A stretch of 64,000 nucleotides of DNA. Source: Dillenia suffruticosa. Its lineage: Eukaryota > Streptophyta > Magnoliopsida > Dilleniales > Dilleniaceae. Shown one piece after another: positions 1-14,138 of the stretch. The notes below the pieces were generated by a model that did no database searches, had not been told where the DNA came from, and worked only from the letters and a program-made list of their open reading frames with translations. Made by a program: the position numbers and the translations under genes. Position 1 is the first letter of the stretch. Every line of letters begins with the position of its first letter. Where the stretch lies: contig JAVTVX010000031.1 in NCBI GenBank assembly GCA_033439265.1, positions 14,917,001 to 14,981,000 on the forward strand, written 5' to 3'.

Positions 1-597
1 AAATTTAATCACTATAAATTATCTATTATTAGGTCAAAACTTGATTTCTATATTTAAAATTTCATAAAATAGAGTATTCCTGTATTTCTACACCGAAATT
101 AAAATTTTGAGTTAATCGATATAACTAACTCTAAATATTTTTTTTTACACTATATCAATCGATATCTGGAGTTATACTCTAACTAATTCGATCCAGAATT
201 TATAATGATTCATTTAAAGGAATTATTCTCTCAACGTAATTTACTTCATATTCAAATTGTGAGTCGAAGTCATGATATTTGTTAAAAGATTTAGTATTAC
301 ATTTTACTAAATCAACTAACCGTTAGTACTAACTTTAAATATCGATAAAATAATATGTATACATTCCGATAAATATAATTATAAATATGATTAAATAGTT
401 TTGAACTTTAAAGTAAAAATATTAGTGAGAAATTAACTCCCAAAATATAGCTTTGCTTTTATATTGTTGGATACCGAATATATATTATATATATTTATAC
501 GGGCTAAAATTACTTTAGCCCGAGTATAAATCAGTAAATTTATAAGAATAATAATATATTTTATTTAGAAAGTAAAAGATAAAGGAAGAAATCTCAC
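1..597. other. AT-rich intergenic DNA
   Basis: No coding signal was found on either strand. If the exon at 598-670 is real, this stretch is part of its first intron or beyond, and the remaining exons lie left of the window. It holds only AT-rich sequence with short TA runs near 480-500. Confidence 0.5.
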
Positions 598-670
598 CTG
601 CACTGAGAAGCAAAGCGAAATATAAGATGCCTATGAAAAGGCTGTTGGTAAACAAAACACTTCCTGCCAT
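598..670 (-). CDS. Orphan first exon encoding a signal peptide (partial gene)
   Basis: On the minus strand an ATG at 670 opens 24 codons plus one base, ending at a good splice donor (GCAG then GTGAGA, exon end 598). The peptide starts MAGSVLFTNS and continues with a strongly hydrophobic stretch, so it looks like a secretory signal peptide. A TTATAAAA motif sits about 65 bases upstream of the ATG (near 735-742). Downstream exons were not found in 1-597 and would lie outside the window. Seen: ATG, hydrophobic codons, donor. Inferred: first exon of a small secreted or cell-surface protein. The family is not recognisable from 24 residues, and a chance ORF cannot be excluded. Confidence 0.4.
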
Positions 671-2699
671 GGTGATTGAATACGATTCTACCTTAATTCT
701 TTTTATTAGAATTTTAGAACATTAACATCCATTTTATAAGATTGATACATCAAAGCCTTAGATTTCAAGTTTAGCAACATGTGGATAAGTTTTGAAATTT
801 TCCATTGACTTCCTTATCCATTCATAAAATCGTGTCTCAAAATAGAAACTTTTTTCTTTTTATTTTTATTATTTTTTTTTAATTTTCAAATCACTTCCTT
901 CTTGAGTGATTCTCTTAAATAAATTTAGTAAAAATAAAATTTTATGTATTTTCTATAAAATGATTATACTTCCTTTTATGTTAATGACACTTCCTTTTGA
1001 GAGAAGTCTATCATGGATACGGGGAAAAGGAATTTTTTTTTTTTTTAAAAAAAAAGGGGAATTTTCTGACAAGTGCTCTGGGGGTAGATGTTAAGGAAGA
1101 AATGTGATTCTATTTTTGGAAACTTTGTTTTTACTGTTTTTTTTTACTATATCTATCGAAATCTGAAATTATATTTCGATTAATTCATTTTAGAACTTGT
1201 AGTGTCTCATTTAAGGGGGCTACTCTCTTAATATAATTTTTTTATATCCAAATCGTGAATCAAACTCGAGAACTTAATTAAAAAACTTAATACTATATTT
1301 TACTAAATCGATTATCTATCGTTTTGTTCTACCATTTTAATTATGATGGAAATGATCATTCTGATAGCTTTTATGGTTGGATTTCTTTTTTCTTTTGCCT
1401 AATACTTTTTCACTTCCTTTGTTTGTTAAATTCCTTAATTTGTTTCCGGTAGCCATGTAAATAATGAAATAACCCATTTATGAGTTTAATTAAATAATTC
1501 TTAATAAGAATAATCCAAATTAGGGAGGGCAATGAGACAGATATGGTGCGATTTTTGATATTTCCATATCTGCCCTGAAACTTTAACTTTGTGATACATA
1601 TCCGACTTTGACTCTTTTTTATCCGTAAAATAAAAAATCATATTTGATTCTATAATTTTTTTTCTAAAAATCGAACCAAATTAAACCTACAAATTTTTTA
1701 CGACACGACTCAACTCGACCTTATATCATACTCTTTTGTCATTTTTTGTTTTTTTAAATTTACATGCTCTTTTTCTCTTCTCTACAAAGACATCCCATTT
1801 TCCACTCAATCAAATTAGCTGTGATAAGATCAACCCAAATCAAACAACTTAAGGTCTATAAAAACATTCATGACACTGAGTACTTGACTATAGAAACGCA
1901 AAATATTATTAGTCTCACCCACTTTCAATTAAAATCTGATTGCGTCATAATCTCAAAATTTTAAAATCTATCATATCATAAGATTTGCTAATGATAATTT
2001 TCACGACTACCATCAAGTGTCCTTGATTTCATATGATGGATAATTTCAAAAGTCAAAACCACTTATTCTCTCTCTCTCTCTCTCACTGATGAGAGCATCC
2101 ACTCTATTCCATCTGCACATTGATCCCAATGCGACCTACCATGAAAATCATGATCAAATTAAGCCGTTAGAACCTCCCAGTCTACCTTTGGGCCCAATCA
2201 CAAAATCAACGGCCGAAAGACTTAAAAAGCAAGTAGAATCATTTATAATTGGAAGTATGAAGGACGTCCGGCCTGCTTTCAAGAAGCCCAATGAAGAATA
2301 TAAGCTCATACAGTTAATTCAAACTCAAATATCTCAAATGAAATAATAAGGAATCATTTATATTTGTTTTTTTTTTGTGCCAGCTTATAGAGTTATTGTA
2401 GGAAAGATTTTGTAAGTTTTAGGGAAAGAATACTACCTAATATTCAGTCCCCTAAATCTACCAATTATGCATGTAATTTCTAGGAATAATTGTGATTGAT
2501 TAGGGAAATAATAATGTCAAATTTTCAACCCCTAAATCTATCAATTATGTTTCCTGATTTTAGAAATAATTTATGGCTAATTAGCCTTAACTCTTTAGAT
2601 TTACTACTGAAACTTTATACATATGATTATTGATGTATATATATCCTCATTTTTAGCTATATATGGAACAAATTTGAATAATAATACAATGAGATAAAA

Positions 2700-2730
<31 letters not shown>

Positions 2731-2746
2731 TGGTACAGCTGAGATA

Positions 2747-2778
<32 letters not shown>

Positions 2779-3198
2779 TTGTATATATACAGAATAAAAG
2801 AAGAGGGAGAGATTTAAAAGATTAATAAAAATATATAAGTATAATATAAAAATTCATCTTTTAATGGGGGCAATATTGACATAAAGAATTCTACCAAATA
2901 CACACTTACACATGTGTGTACCAATCTTGAGCATGGAAAAAAAAATCATTGTCTTGAGAGTTTTAAGTGCGAAAAAAAGAAAAATGAAAATGCTGTCCAT
3001 CTCAGTTATTAATAACGCATTAAAATCAAAACACCAATACCATTAGCAAAATTCTTACAAGCCCATCAATCAACCCTCAAACTTCAAAGCTCAACATTTC
3101 CTATGGTGTTTTTAATATTTTCTTTTGGGAGTTACATATGAATCTATTGCCTAGACAATAGAGCAAACTCTGTTTCAAATAAAACAAATTACTCAAAT
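671..3198. other. Intergenic, AT-rich, with microsatellites
   Basis: No intact gene. There is a CT run near 2068-2083, a TA run at about 2699-2720 and a second TA/TG compound run at about 2749-2778. A weak retroelement-like ORF is listed separately. The right end should contain the 3' UTR of the thiazole synthase gene. Confidence 0.5.
2089..2346 (+). pseudogene. Possible retrotransposon polyprotein remnant
   Basis: An 85-codon open frame includes the segment LPLGPITKSTAERLKKQV. This resembles the GPITR-A-AK-type segment common near the ends of plant Ty3/gypsy polyprotein ORFs. No neighbouring retroelement domains were found, so at most it is an isolated relic. The resemblance is from memory of the family and is weak. 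Confidence 0.25.
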
Positions 3199-5310
<2,112 letters not shown>

Positions 5311-5412
5311 TGAACGAAGGATTTTGCTTCAAATGGTATGTCTCTAATATCTTATCTTGTAATGTATGTTTGAGAGTGAGCCACACTGTAGCGTTGAATA
5401 TTTAATGGGTGG

Positions 5413-5420
5413 TATATAAA
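5413..5420 (-). promoter_or_regulatory. Probable TATA box of THI4
   Basis: A TATATAAA stretch (TTTATATA on the gene strand) lies about 100 bases upstream of the THI4 start codon, which fits a TATA box with a 5' UTR of about 70 bases. Position and sequence are the only support. Confidence 0.35.
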
Positions 5421-6928
5421 GGAAGAGAGTTGGGTGGGGGAGGAAAAAGGTGAAAATATCTGAGAAATATCTTGAAGGGCTGGATAGAATTTGAAAGGTT
5501 GGGATGGGACTTGGGGTGTTTGGATATTTTTGTTTTTTTGTCTGGTTGAGGTTTGATATTTGAATGATCAGATAAACATTTGATGCAAAGGACAAAAGGA
5601 GTAGGAAAAACTTCATTGGAAAGAAAGATTATTTGTTTCCTCATATTTAGTTATTCATTTTTGTTCTAAATTTGGTTCAAACTCGTGAGGATTATCAATG
5701 TGCAATTTCAAGTTCATCTCACCTGATAAATGATAAATTCCTTTCTAAAATTTTAAATTTTATTAATCTTCATTTTACTGACATTAACTAAAATTATATT
5801 ATATTTATCTACTAAATAAAATATATTTATTTTTTCCGCACATAAAACTCGAACCCAAAATCTCTTTAACCTAAATCTCTTGTATCACTCGGTCAAACTA
5901 TCTTGTTGTAGCCAAAGAAGCCGGTGACTGTTCAAGATCAAAGTTCACTGTCGCATTCAAGGTGGGAATATGCCTCTTGCTGGCTCCAAGATGCATTGTT
6001 CCACTAACCTAATGGAAGCCCCGTTCCAAAACTTTAGATTAGAGTTGGGATAAAACTTCTAATATAAAAATTATTTAAATAATGATAATTTTAGCTTTTT
6101 TTATAAAGTTAAACCATTTATTTTCAAAATTTTATTTGTATGACAAAATAAGTTTTAAATAAGAATATTATAAATGAAACAAAAGAAAATAAAAAATAAA
6201 TTGAACCAAATCAAAATTTGGCCCAAAAAAAAAAAAAAACCTAAATATCTCTCTTACAAGTTGCTATCAAAGATAGTAGTAGAAATTTTCATCCAACCTC
6301 CCTCTGTCCTAATCGTGCTTGAGGGCACTATTTGGATATCGTTTTTTTGTTTAATAACTGATTAATATTTATTATCATATTCTAATTAATTCAATTTAAA
6401 TATTATTGAACTTGGAAAACTATTTCAATATATTTTTTTATTTTTAAATTTTAAATATAAAATTTAAGATTTTTACTTATTAACTCTCACTTTGAGCAAA
6501 AGGCAAGAAGGAGATCTCTTCTCCCAACCTGTATTTGAGAAGAAGGATTGGGCGGCGCTTTGAAAATTTTGTTCAGAAGAGGAAAGGCCAAAAAAGGTAC
6601 CCCAAATAACTCTAGACGTTGGAAATTCATAAAAGGGGAAAAGGTGGGGCTTCCAAACAAGCCCTACCCTCAATAATTAATCAAAATTTAACATGTCCCG
6701 TTATTTGTTTTTTGTGAGTACCATAGTTCAAACTTTGAACCCGAGTTTTAAGTCCATGGGGAACCATAACCACCGGGTCAATGTTCTATGGTATGACCCG
6801 TTATTTGTATATCCTATAAAAGTTTTCCTTAATCAATCATCCCAAAAACATTACCTATAATTTAAATATATGCCCCGTGAACATCAACATTTTTAAAATC
6901 AGGCCAAATCAATCAGTTTGACCGATTT
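5421..6928. other. Intergenic region upstream of THI4
   Basis: AT-rich DNA that should contain the distal THI4 promoter. An unrecognised stretch at about 6475-6675 is less AT-rich than its surroundings and carries a 66-codon minus-strand frame. It has no recognisable domain and may be old transposon sequence. Confidence 0.45.
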
Positions 6929-9684
6929 TGTAACACCAAAAAAAAAAAAAATTAAATTAAATTAGGACTTCAAGCCCTAATTTTCTCCCTTTCCCCCTTC
7001 TCTCTCTCTATTTCTTTTTCTCTCTCCCCGACTCCTCATCTCCCCCACCGCTCTCTCTCTCCATCCGTTCCTCTTCCGTGGCCGTGCTTTCCTCCGCCGC
7101 CACCATCGCCGCCGCGTCTCCCTCTCTCTTCGTCTTTCTCTCACTTTCCCTCTCTCTCTCTACCCTTCCCTCTCAATTTCCCTCTCTCTCCGCTGTTCAC
7201 TCTCTCTCTCGCGATCGCCACTCTCCACCGCGATCTGCACAGCCACCACCCAGTTCCTCCGCCACGAAGATTGCCGCGCGCCACCCACAGCCGCTGCAGC
7301 TCCTCCCTCCCGCGAGCGAGCCGCTGCAGCTCCTCCCTACACGAGCGCGACTGCGCTCTCCTTCGCGCGACTGCGCGCTCTCCCGAGCGCTAGCGTGCAC
7401 TGCGCGGCCCTTAGCGCGAGCCTGAGCACGCCCCAGCCTGCGTGCCTCTACGTAAGCACAGCGCCCGACCCACTACGCGCTCACCCTCGCACGACTGCCC
7501 GCTCTCCCTCGCGCGACTGCCCGCTCTCCCTCGCGCGACTGCCCGCTCTCCCTTGCTCGACTACCCACTCTCCCGAGCGCGAGCGCGCACTGTGCGCCCT
7601 CCCGAGTGCGAGCGATCACAGCGCACCCTTGTGCGCCTTTGCACAAGCCCTTGCGCGCCCCAGCACGGGCTCCCATGGGCCAGTGCGACACTCTGCGCTA
7701 GCCTAGCGCGCCCCAACACTACCCAGCACGAGCACGATGCTCTCCAGCGCGCGATCCACTGCTCGAGCGCGAGCACTCCAGCGCGTGACCCACTGCGCGA
7801 GCACTCGATCCAGCACGCGAGCGCGAGCCCTAGCGAGCGCCGCCCAGTCCGGCCCGTGGCCCACTGCCGACCCGCAGTCCCTCTAGGCCCGCCAGACCCA
7901 TCAGGCCCGCAGGCCTACCAGGCCCGCCAGCCCATCAGCCCGCAGCCCACAAGCCCGCAACGGCCCATGACAGTCCGTGAGCCTCTACGAAGGTAAATGA
8001 CCCAAAGTTCGATTTTCGCACTAGGATTTCGAATTTCTTTAGTAATTGGACTTAAATTGTTCACAATTGTTTCAAATTTAGAAATATTCAGCTTTTAGAC
8101 CAAACCGACGGGCGAACGAAAACTAGATCCGAGATCCGAGAAACTCTAGGTGAGAGAAACGAAATCTCTTCAACTTTTGGATAAAATTTGTCAAATTAGA
8201 TAGTATTGGTTGGAAAGAAGATCCATTACTATACCCTTATTTGATATCGAATTGTGATGATTAATTAGGAAAATCTCATTGGAGACTTGAGCGGTCAGAT
8301 TCAAATTGGTTTTTAAAATAGGGAGTGATCACCCTCCCGTATACTGTGAGTGAGATTTATTTCAATACTTTTGTTTAATATGTAAACTCTGTTTTACAAC
8401 ATTTTGATAAATGAGCATGATTTGTCGTATGTTTGAAATATTTTGACTGATTTTAAAATTGATTTTTTTGTGAACCGATGAAGTGTCCAAAAACTGTGTT
8501 GAATTATGAAATTATGTATCCATGTGATTGAAATGTATAATTTGCCATTTTATGCTATATGTTGCATTTAGTTTGTAAACCTGATTTCGGCACATTTTTT
8601 ATACGATATTGATTTTAGCCTTGAAGGCTTTGAATTGTATTGTTCCATAGCTACGAAGGATACCGTGAGAGACGCTTGGGTGGCGTCCGGATATGCCTAG
8701 GCCTGGGGTATCCCACGAGTTGTCGTGATTTGATTATTGACACAGTACTAGCCAGGTTGAACCCGAAAGAGAGAGAATTTGGATTTGGATTTGGATATCC
8801 TCTCCAAGTCTAGCACCTGGACGAGATTCGTCGCCAACGCCGGGGTAGAGAGTACTTTAAATAAACTTGCATATAACACCCCCGGTGCGCCTGTCATAGG
8901 TCGCAGTAGACCTCTGCCATAACATTTTCGGCTGGCAGTTTTATGATTTTAATGACAGTGTTTTGGATGCATATTTGACTTGATAATGTGTGCAAATGAC
9001 ATATTGTTGAAATAAAAAGTATGATGATTTGAAATATGATTTGTATACTTATGTTTTGATATTTCAGATTCACACTTCATATTTGACGATTGCATTGACC
9101 CACTCACTTACTTAGTATTCTTCCCCGAGTACTCACCCCTCATTTCCCTTCTTGTTTCAGAGATAGTATTTGACAAGGAGCGTTGCTTTTAGGACGCTCA
9201 GTATCATTGAGAGATTTGATCTGGATCTGAGAAGTTATTGTATATTTCCGCTGAAATTTCGTGAGTTAGCAATTGTATTGATGATTTATATGTATTATGA
9301 GATCGATAGACGACCATTGTATAATTCTGGAATGACTATATAAATATGAATATGTCATTGCATAACATTGCATTGAGGTATTTCTTATTCATTGTGTAAG
9401 TACTTGGGAATGTGTCATGTCTTAGAAGTATTCTCTAAGATCGTTCAGTGTCTCCTCTAAATCACAGGAGGGGCGACTGGCGGCTGTCCATGCCTTTGAC
9501 GGGGGTATGGCAGTAGAGCTTTGTGGTTAGGTTATTGGAAATTTTTATAGCCTTGCATTATCTGGATGTTGGCTGTGAGATTGGTTGATTTTGGAGAGAC
9601 TGGGATGACCATTTGATCATATTATAGGATGATTGTGATTTATACATGGTAAATTATACTTGGGAAACCTTCAAAATATGGGAA
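6929..9684 (+). repeat. Solo/truncated LTR of the Tekay-like Ty3/gypsy family
   Basis: Begins TGTAACACC and aligns along its length with the LTRs at 44747-47211 and 52636-54697. The order is a 5' inverted-repeat box, a CT tract, a GC-rich block with GCGCGCCACCCACAGCCGCT (about 7275-7294), the CACCGTGAGAGACGCT-like block and the GATCTGGATCTGAG block. It stops near 9684, before the last 100 or so bases, so the terminal GGGGCGTGACA is missing. No gag or pol flanks it. The open frames inside (for example 7078-7425, 7442-7996) are GC-rich low-complexity artefacts. Confidence 0.85.
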
Positions 9685-9797
9685 GGAAACTCTGACGATT
9701 AAAGCTCTATCTTTTTATTTTTTTGGTTAGACATGAGATTTAAACCTCGAATGACAGAATTGAAGAAGGAAACTCTGACGATTAAAGCTCTATCTTG
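9682..9797 (+). repeat. Short direct duplication at the truncated LTR end
   Basis: A segment of about 32 bases starting GAAGGAAACTCTGACG occurs at 9682 and again at 9765 (spacing 83). It coincides with the point where the LTR at 6929 loses similarity to its relatives, so it probably marks the rearrangement that truncated it. Confidence 0.6.
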
Positions 9798-11681
9798 GGA
9801 ACCAATGCCTAGGCTTTTGGTAATGTGAAATCCCTCGAAATCAGAATTTTTGATTCGACCGACACTCCCACATGTCCACACACGTATATTATGGGGCGAT
9901 TGGACTAATGCCACTGGTCACCATCTTCCATCACATTCATAGTTTTCAAATCAAGTGTAGAGACTGGAATTATTTTATTTAGCTTACCCAAAAAAATATT
10001 ATTTTTCACGTTGATTTTAACTTCACTGATATTTTTTAATATCAACTATCCAAATTTTGATAAAAAAAAAATTATGGTAGGTTGATAGCTAATATAAAAC
10101 ATTCATCAAAATCAAAATCTCTGGTCTCTCCTATATTAATTTTTCAAACAATTGATTTTAAGGTTACATGTGGTCGTAGACATGTTCATGAAATGAAGAA
10201 TCAGCCTTTTTCTTTTGCAAAACTCATTTAAACAAGCTTAGTTCTGGGGCTCAATCTCTATCTTTTGTTTGTCTCTCGAAGAACACTCTTATGTCTTAAG
10301 TCATAACACTTTAGTCCCTATTATTGCGGAACTTTGTGTCCTATATTGATTGCTGGCAATAGAAATTCCATGGCAAAGGGTATAAAATCTAATCAATGGA
10401 ATTCAAACTACCTATTTAGTATTTAATTTTCTTTCTAATTAATAAGTCACAAGTTCAAATATCTCTCACCTTTTGCATAAGAATTAAAAAAAAAAAAAAG
10501 AAAAGTAAGGTGAAGACTCGACAAATACATATTATGGTAAGGTTGGATATTGTGACATTTTTCTTGGATATTGTGCTGAAGGATGTTGGCCGTTTTTCTT
10601 GGTTACCAAGAAGCTCACCTACCATGAAACACCCATTCCAATACTCGACAAATACATATTCATGTAAGTGAAGTCATATGGGGGGAGATGGGAAAAAAGT
10701 GATTAAGGGATGGCTTATAATTTACTCATCTTGAATGTGGGGAATAAACACAAAGACGAGTCAAAAGACTAAACAAACCAAATAATGAAGACCCCCTTTT
10801 GATAAAGCCAATTGATCTTTAATTCAAACCTTTTCCCTTTCCCAAGAACAATATTTTGGGTACCAATTCTTTTTTCTAATTTATTTGTTTGTCCAAAGAG
10901 ATTTAATAAATGTTAAACTCTTTTATGAGTTTGTCATAAGATTACAAATTCTTGGACTCTATGCGTAGAGACGAGTTAGATTTAATATATACAGGAGAGT
11001 TCGGATTACGAAATTTTAAGAGAAATAAATAATATCCGTTAAACTATAATTTATTGACATAATTTAAAATTTAAAAATCAAATAAATCAAAATTTACTCG
11101 GTGAAAATTAATTAGATATGAAAAGTATTTTAAAATTGCTTAAATTTGAAAAAATTAATTTTTAAAATATAAATTATCCCCTGAGTTTTGATTTATTTGA
11201 TTTTTGAATTTATTTGTTTGTTAATTAGACTATTGCATTTGGTGAAAATTAAAAAAAAAAAGAAATTGTTCCAATAATTACATTGTAGCCAACTTACGAA
11301 TCCAGTTGGCAAATCTAAGAACTTTCTATTTGATTATGCGACCAATCAAAATCATGCCCTCTTACATGCAACATGTGAAACCCACCACTCTATTCATTGG
11401 CAGCCTGGATTTTTCATATCCATCTGGCCATGTTATGAGCACATTACATTCCCATAATGCCCATTCATCTCATCACCCAAACAAATGTGTTGCCCAACTT
11501 GTATGGGCAAAATGGGAATTGTGATGCAACTCAAAATAACCTTCCATATTTACCCTTTGTATCGTTTGAAGTAACTTGGACAAAGGATCATCCCATTTAT
11601 TGCCCACCGTAGTCGCCTTCTTCTTCAAGCTCTGAAAATTCATTCTTTGCTTCTCTCTCTCTCTCTCTCTCTTCCTCTAAA
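9798..11681. other. Intergenic region upstream of the XTH gene
   Basis: AT-rich DNA without a recognisable gene. The last stretch, with a TC microsatellite at about 11651-11672, is probably the 5' UTR and proximal promoter of the XTH gene. Confidence 0.5.
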
Positions 11682-13046
11682 ATGGAGAAAAGGGTCTCTC
11701 AAATAAACATTTTTCTATACCTTTTAACTCTAATGGTTGCATTTAGCATTAATTCAGTAGCAGCAGATTCAAAAGCTTCATTTGAAGAAAATTTCTACAT
11801 AATGTGGGCTGAAGACCATTTCAGTACATCTGAAGATGGGCAGATCTGGTATCTCTCCCTTGACAAGAAGACAGGTATTTATTTTATCTACACCCTCTAA
11901 ATTCATAATTTTCAATTTCTGGGTTATGTCTATAGATCTTTGTTAGCTTAATTTCTTGATAAAAAAATGTGACAGGTTGTGGGTTTCAGACTAAGGATAG
12001 ATACAGATTTGGGTGGTTTAGCATGAAGCTCAAGTTAGTCGGAGGTGACTCTGCCGGTGTTGTCACTGCTTACTATGTGAGAAATTTAATTCTCTTTAAA
12101 ATGTACCTTTGATTTATGATCATATATCAAAGAAAATGAAGTCGGACTATAAAGCTGTGAAATTGTGCAGATGTGTTCAGACACAGGGGCAGGGCCAGAA
12201 AGGGATGAGATAGATTTTGAGTTTCTGGGGAATAGGAGTGGGCAGCCATATTTGATACAGACCAATGTGTACAAGAATGGGACTGGTGGCCGTGAGATGA
12301 GGCACGTGCTTTGGTTTGATCCCACTGAGGACTTTCACACTTATTCCTTTCTATGGAATGACGAGCAACTTGTGTAAGTTGACTTCTGACTTGTATTACC
12401 TCATTTACAAAACTTTTTTTGGGGGGGGGGGGTGAAGATCAGAAATTTTGCATCATTACCTTAGGTGTAGGCTTCAATACCCTTAAATAATCCTGTTTTA
12501 TCCAATGCTCGAACTCATCTATCCAGTGCTCAGCTTGTAATGCCATTAGATACAGGAGAAAAATAACTTCAGTGTACCATTTTGAGAAGCCAAACATGTC
12601 GAATGAACTTACTCAATATAGTGCTCAAAATTTTTTGGAACAGGTTTTATGTGGACAGAGTGGCCATTAGGGTGTTCAAAAACACAAAGGAATGGAACAA
12701 CTTCTTCCCGAATCAGAAGCCAATGTACCTATTTTCGAGCATATGGAATGCCGATGATTGGGCTACTAGAGGAGGACTTGAGAAAACCGATTGGAAAAAT
12801 GCACCATTTGTGTCATCTTACAAGGACTTTAGTGTTGATGGGTGCAAATGGGAAGACCCTTACCCAGAATGCGTCTCCACTACTACACAACATTGGTGGG
12901 ATCAACCCGATGCTTGGCATCTATCTGATTCTCAAAAAATGGACTTTGCTTGGGTGGAGAGAAACCTTGTTATTTATGACTATTGCAAGGACTATGAGAG
13001 GTACCCTACTCTGCCACAAGAGTGCTCTTTGAGTCCATGGGATTGA
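11682..13046 (+). CDS. Xyloglucan endotransglucosylase/hydrolase, XTH6/7-like
   Basis: A GH16 cell-wall enzyme that cuts and rejoins xyloglucan chains in the apoplast. Exons are 11682-11874, 11976-12076, 12171-12373 and 12644-13046 (GT-AG), giving 299 residues, normal for the family. Residues 1 to about 28 form a signal peptide. The catalytic motif DEIDFEFLG is intact at residues 110-118 (nucleophile Glu111, acid/base Glu115), followed by the usual N-glycosylation site NRS at 119-121. The C-terminal XET_C domain has the [11 protein letters not shown] and [16 protein letters not shown] segments with conserved cysteines, ending in SPWD. One oddity: the usual VPIRVF is VAIRVF here. Intron 3 contains a G homopolymer at about 12420-12432. 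The nearest subgroup by memory is Arabidopsis XTH6/XTH7. Confidence 0.95.
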
Positions 13047-14138
13047 ATGGGCTTGCAACAGGAAGAATAATTCAATATTTTTATATAATTTTTGGTGGGT
13101 TCCATATTATGTGTTTAGATCATTGAATTTGATTGTGCAATAATTATGTATTTATTCATTTTCAAAGAAAACTTTTGTTTCCTTTAATGTTGTTTCCAAA
13201 TTAAATATAGTTTTAGTACAAATGATAATTCAGATCGCAATTATACATGCGAAAATTGTAATCCGAAAATGTTAAGTTTTGAAAACTTAATCCACTTACT
13301 AATCATTTTTCAAATAAAAGATTAAATAATATCATATTTAGAACCCTTAAACCGATAGTTTTGGGACTAGATCTGTAAAAACAAAAGGTATATATCACAT
13401 TTTATCAAAAATTCATAAGACAAAGACGGGATTAGATAAATAATATAGGCACTTTATGAAGTTGAATAGCAGCCTAACTCAATACTTAGGTCAATTTCAT
13501 GAATTTGCGTCGATAGGAGACCAGAGCGTAGAGGAAATTTTTAGGATACATTATATATATTTAAAATTTTTTAATTTACGTGTACAAAGTTTTATTACCA
13601 TGTTTAATCCAAAGGAAGTCTTGTGCAAGTCAGCATCTTTCTTAGTTTTTCTCGTTATTTCCGTTAATTATTCATTTCGACGTAAATATTATAAAGTATT
13701 TTATATTACATTTAAATCATTAAGATTAATGTTTTTAAAATATTTAAATTTAAATTATAATACTATTAATTTGTATTTTATTAGGACCGATGCTTGATCC
13801 AAATGAAGGATCAAACTTAGGACATAAAAACTTTTTTTTTTTTTTTTTTTTAATTTGAGTTCAAGAAATCTCATGTCTATTAAGTATTGCGTAATTTGGT
13901 CTTTAACATATCAGTCATCAAGGATAGAAGCAGGATTGGGAAGCCTTCCTTTCAATATTATAAGGAAGGGTATTTTAGTCCTTTTGTGTTCCTTTTTCAT
14001 TGATCTCCCGCATCTTTGGCGAATTTCTTCAGCTCGAGGTTTTCCGACCGACTTTGCACAAAATGGACAGACGACGAAGGTTTCAGAAAGAAGACTGAAA
14101 TCCTACGGAGAGAGAGAGAGAGAGAGCAGCAAAGGAGA
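13047..14138. other. Intergenic between XTH and CRIPT
   Basis: Contains the XTH 3' UTR and the CRIPT 5' region. A poly-T run lies at about 13831-13850 and an AG repeat at about 14109-14126, just before the CRIPT ATG, probably in its 5' UTR. The 113-codon frame at 13456-13797 is AT-rich and has no recognisable domain. Confidence 0.5.

Noticed and set aside
3000-3198. Possible TPP riboswitch in the THI4 3' UTR
   Set aside because: I saw no TPP-aptamer core, and in flowering plants this riboswitch is known from THIC.
6300-6700. Possible hAT-like transposon end near 6320 (and a similar GGGGCGTTTGGATG at 32427)
   Set aside because: Motifs such as GGGCGTTTGG occur at ends of some plant hAT elements, but I found no paired terminal inverted repeat or 8-bp target duplication.
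7078-7996. Overlapping GC-rich open frames (up to 184 codons) on both strands
   Set aside because: They lie inside the LTR at 6929-9684. The GC-rich tandem-repeat composition removes stops in all frames, and the equivalents in the other LTRs have different frames.
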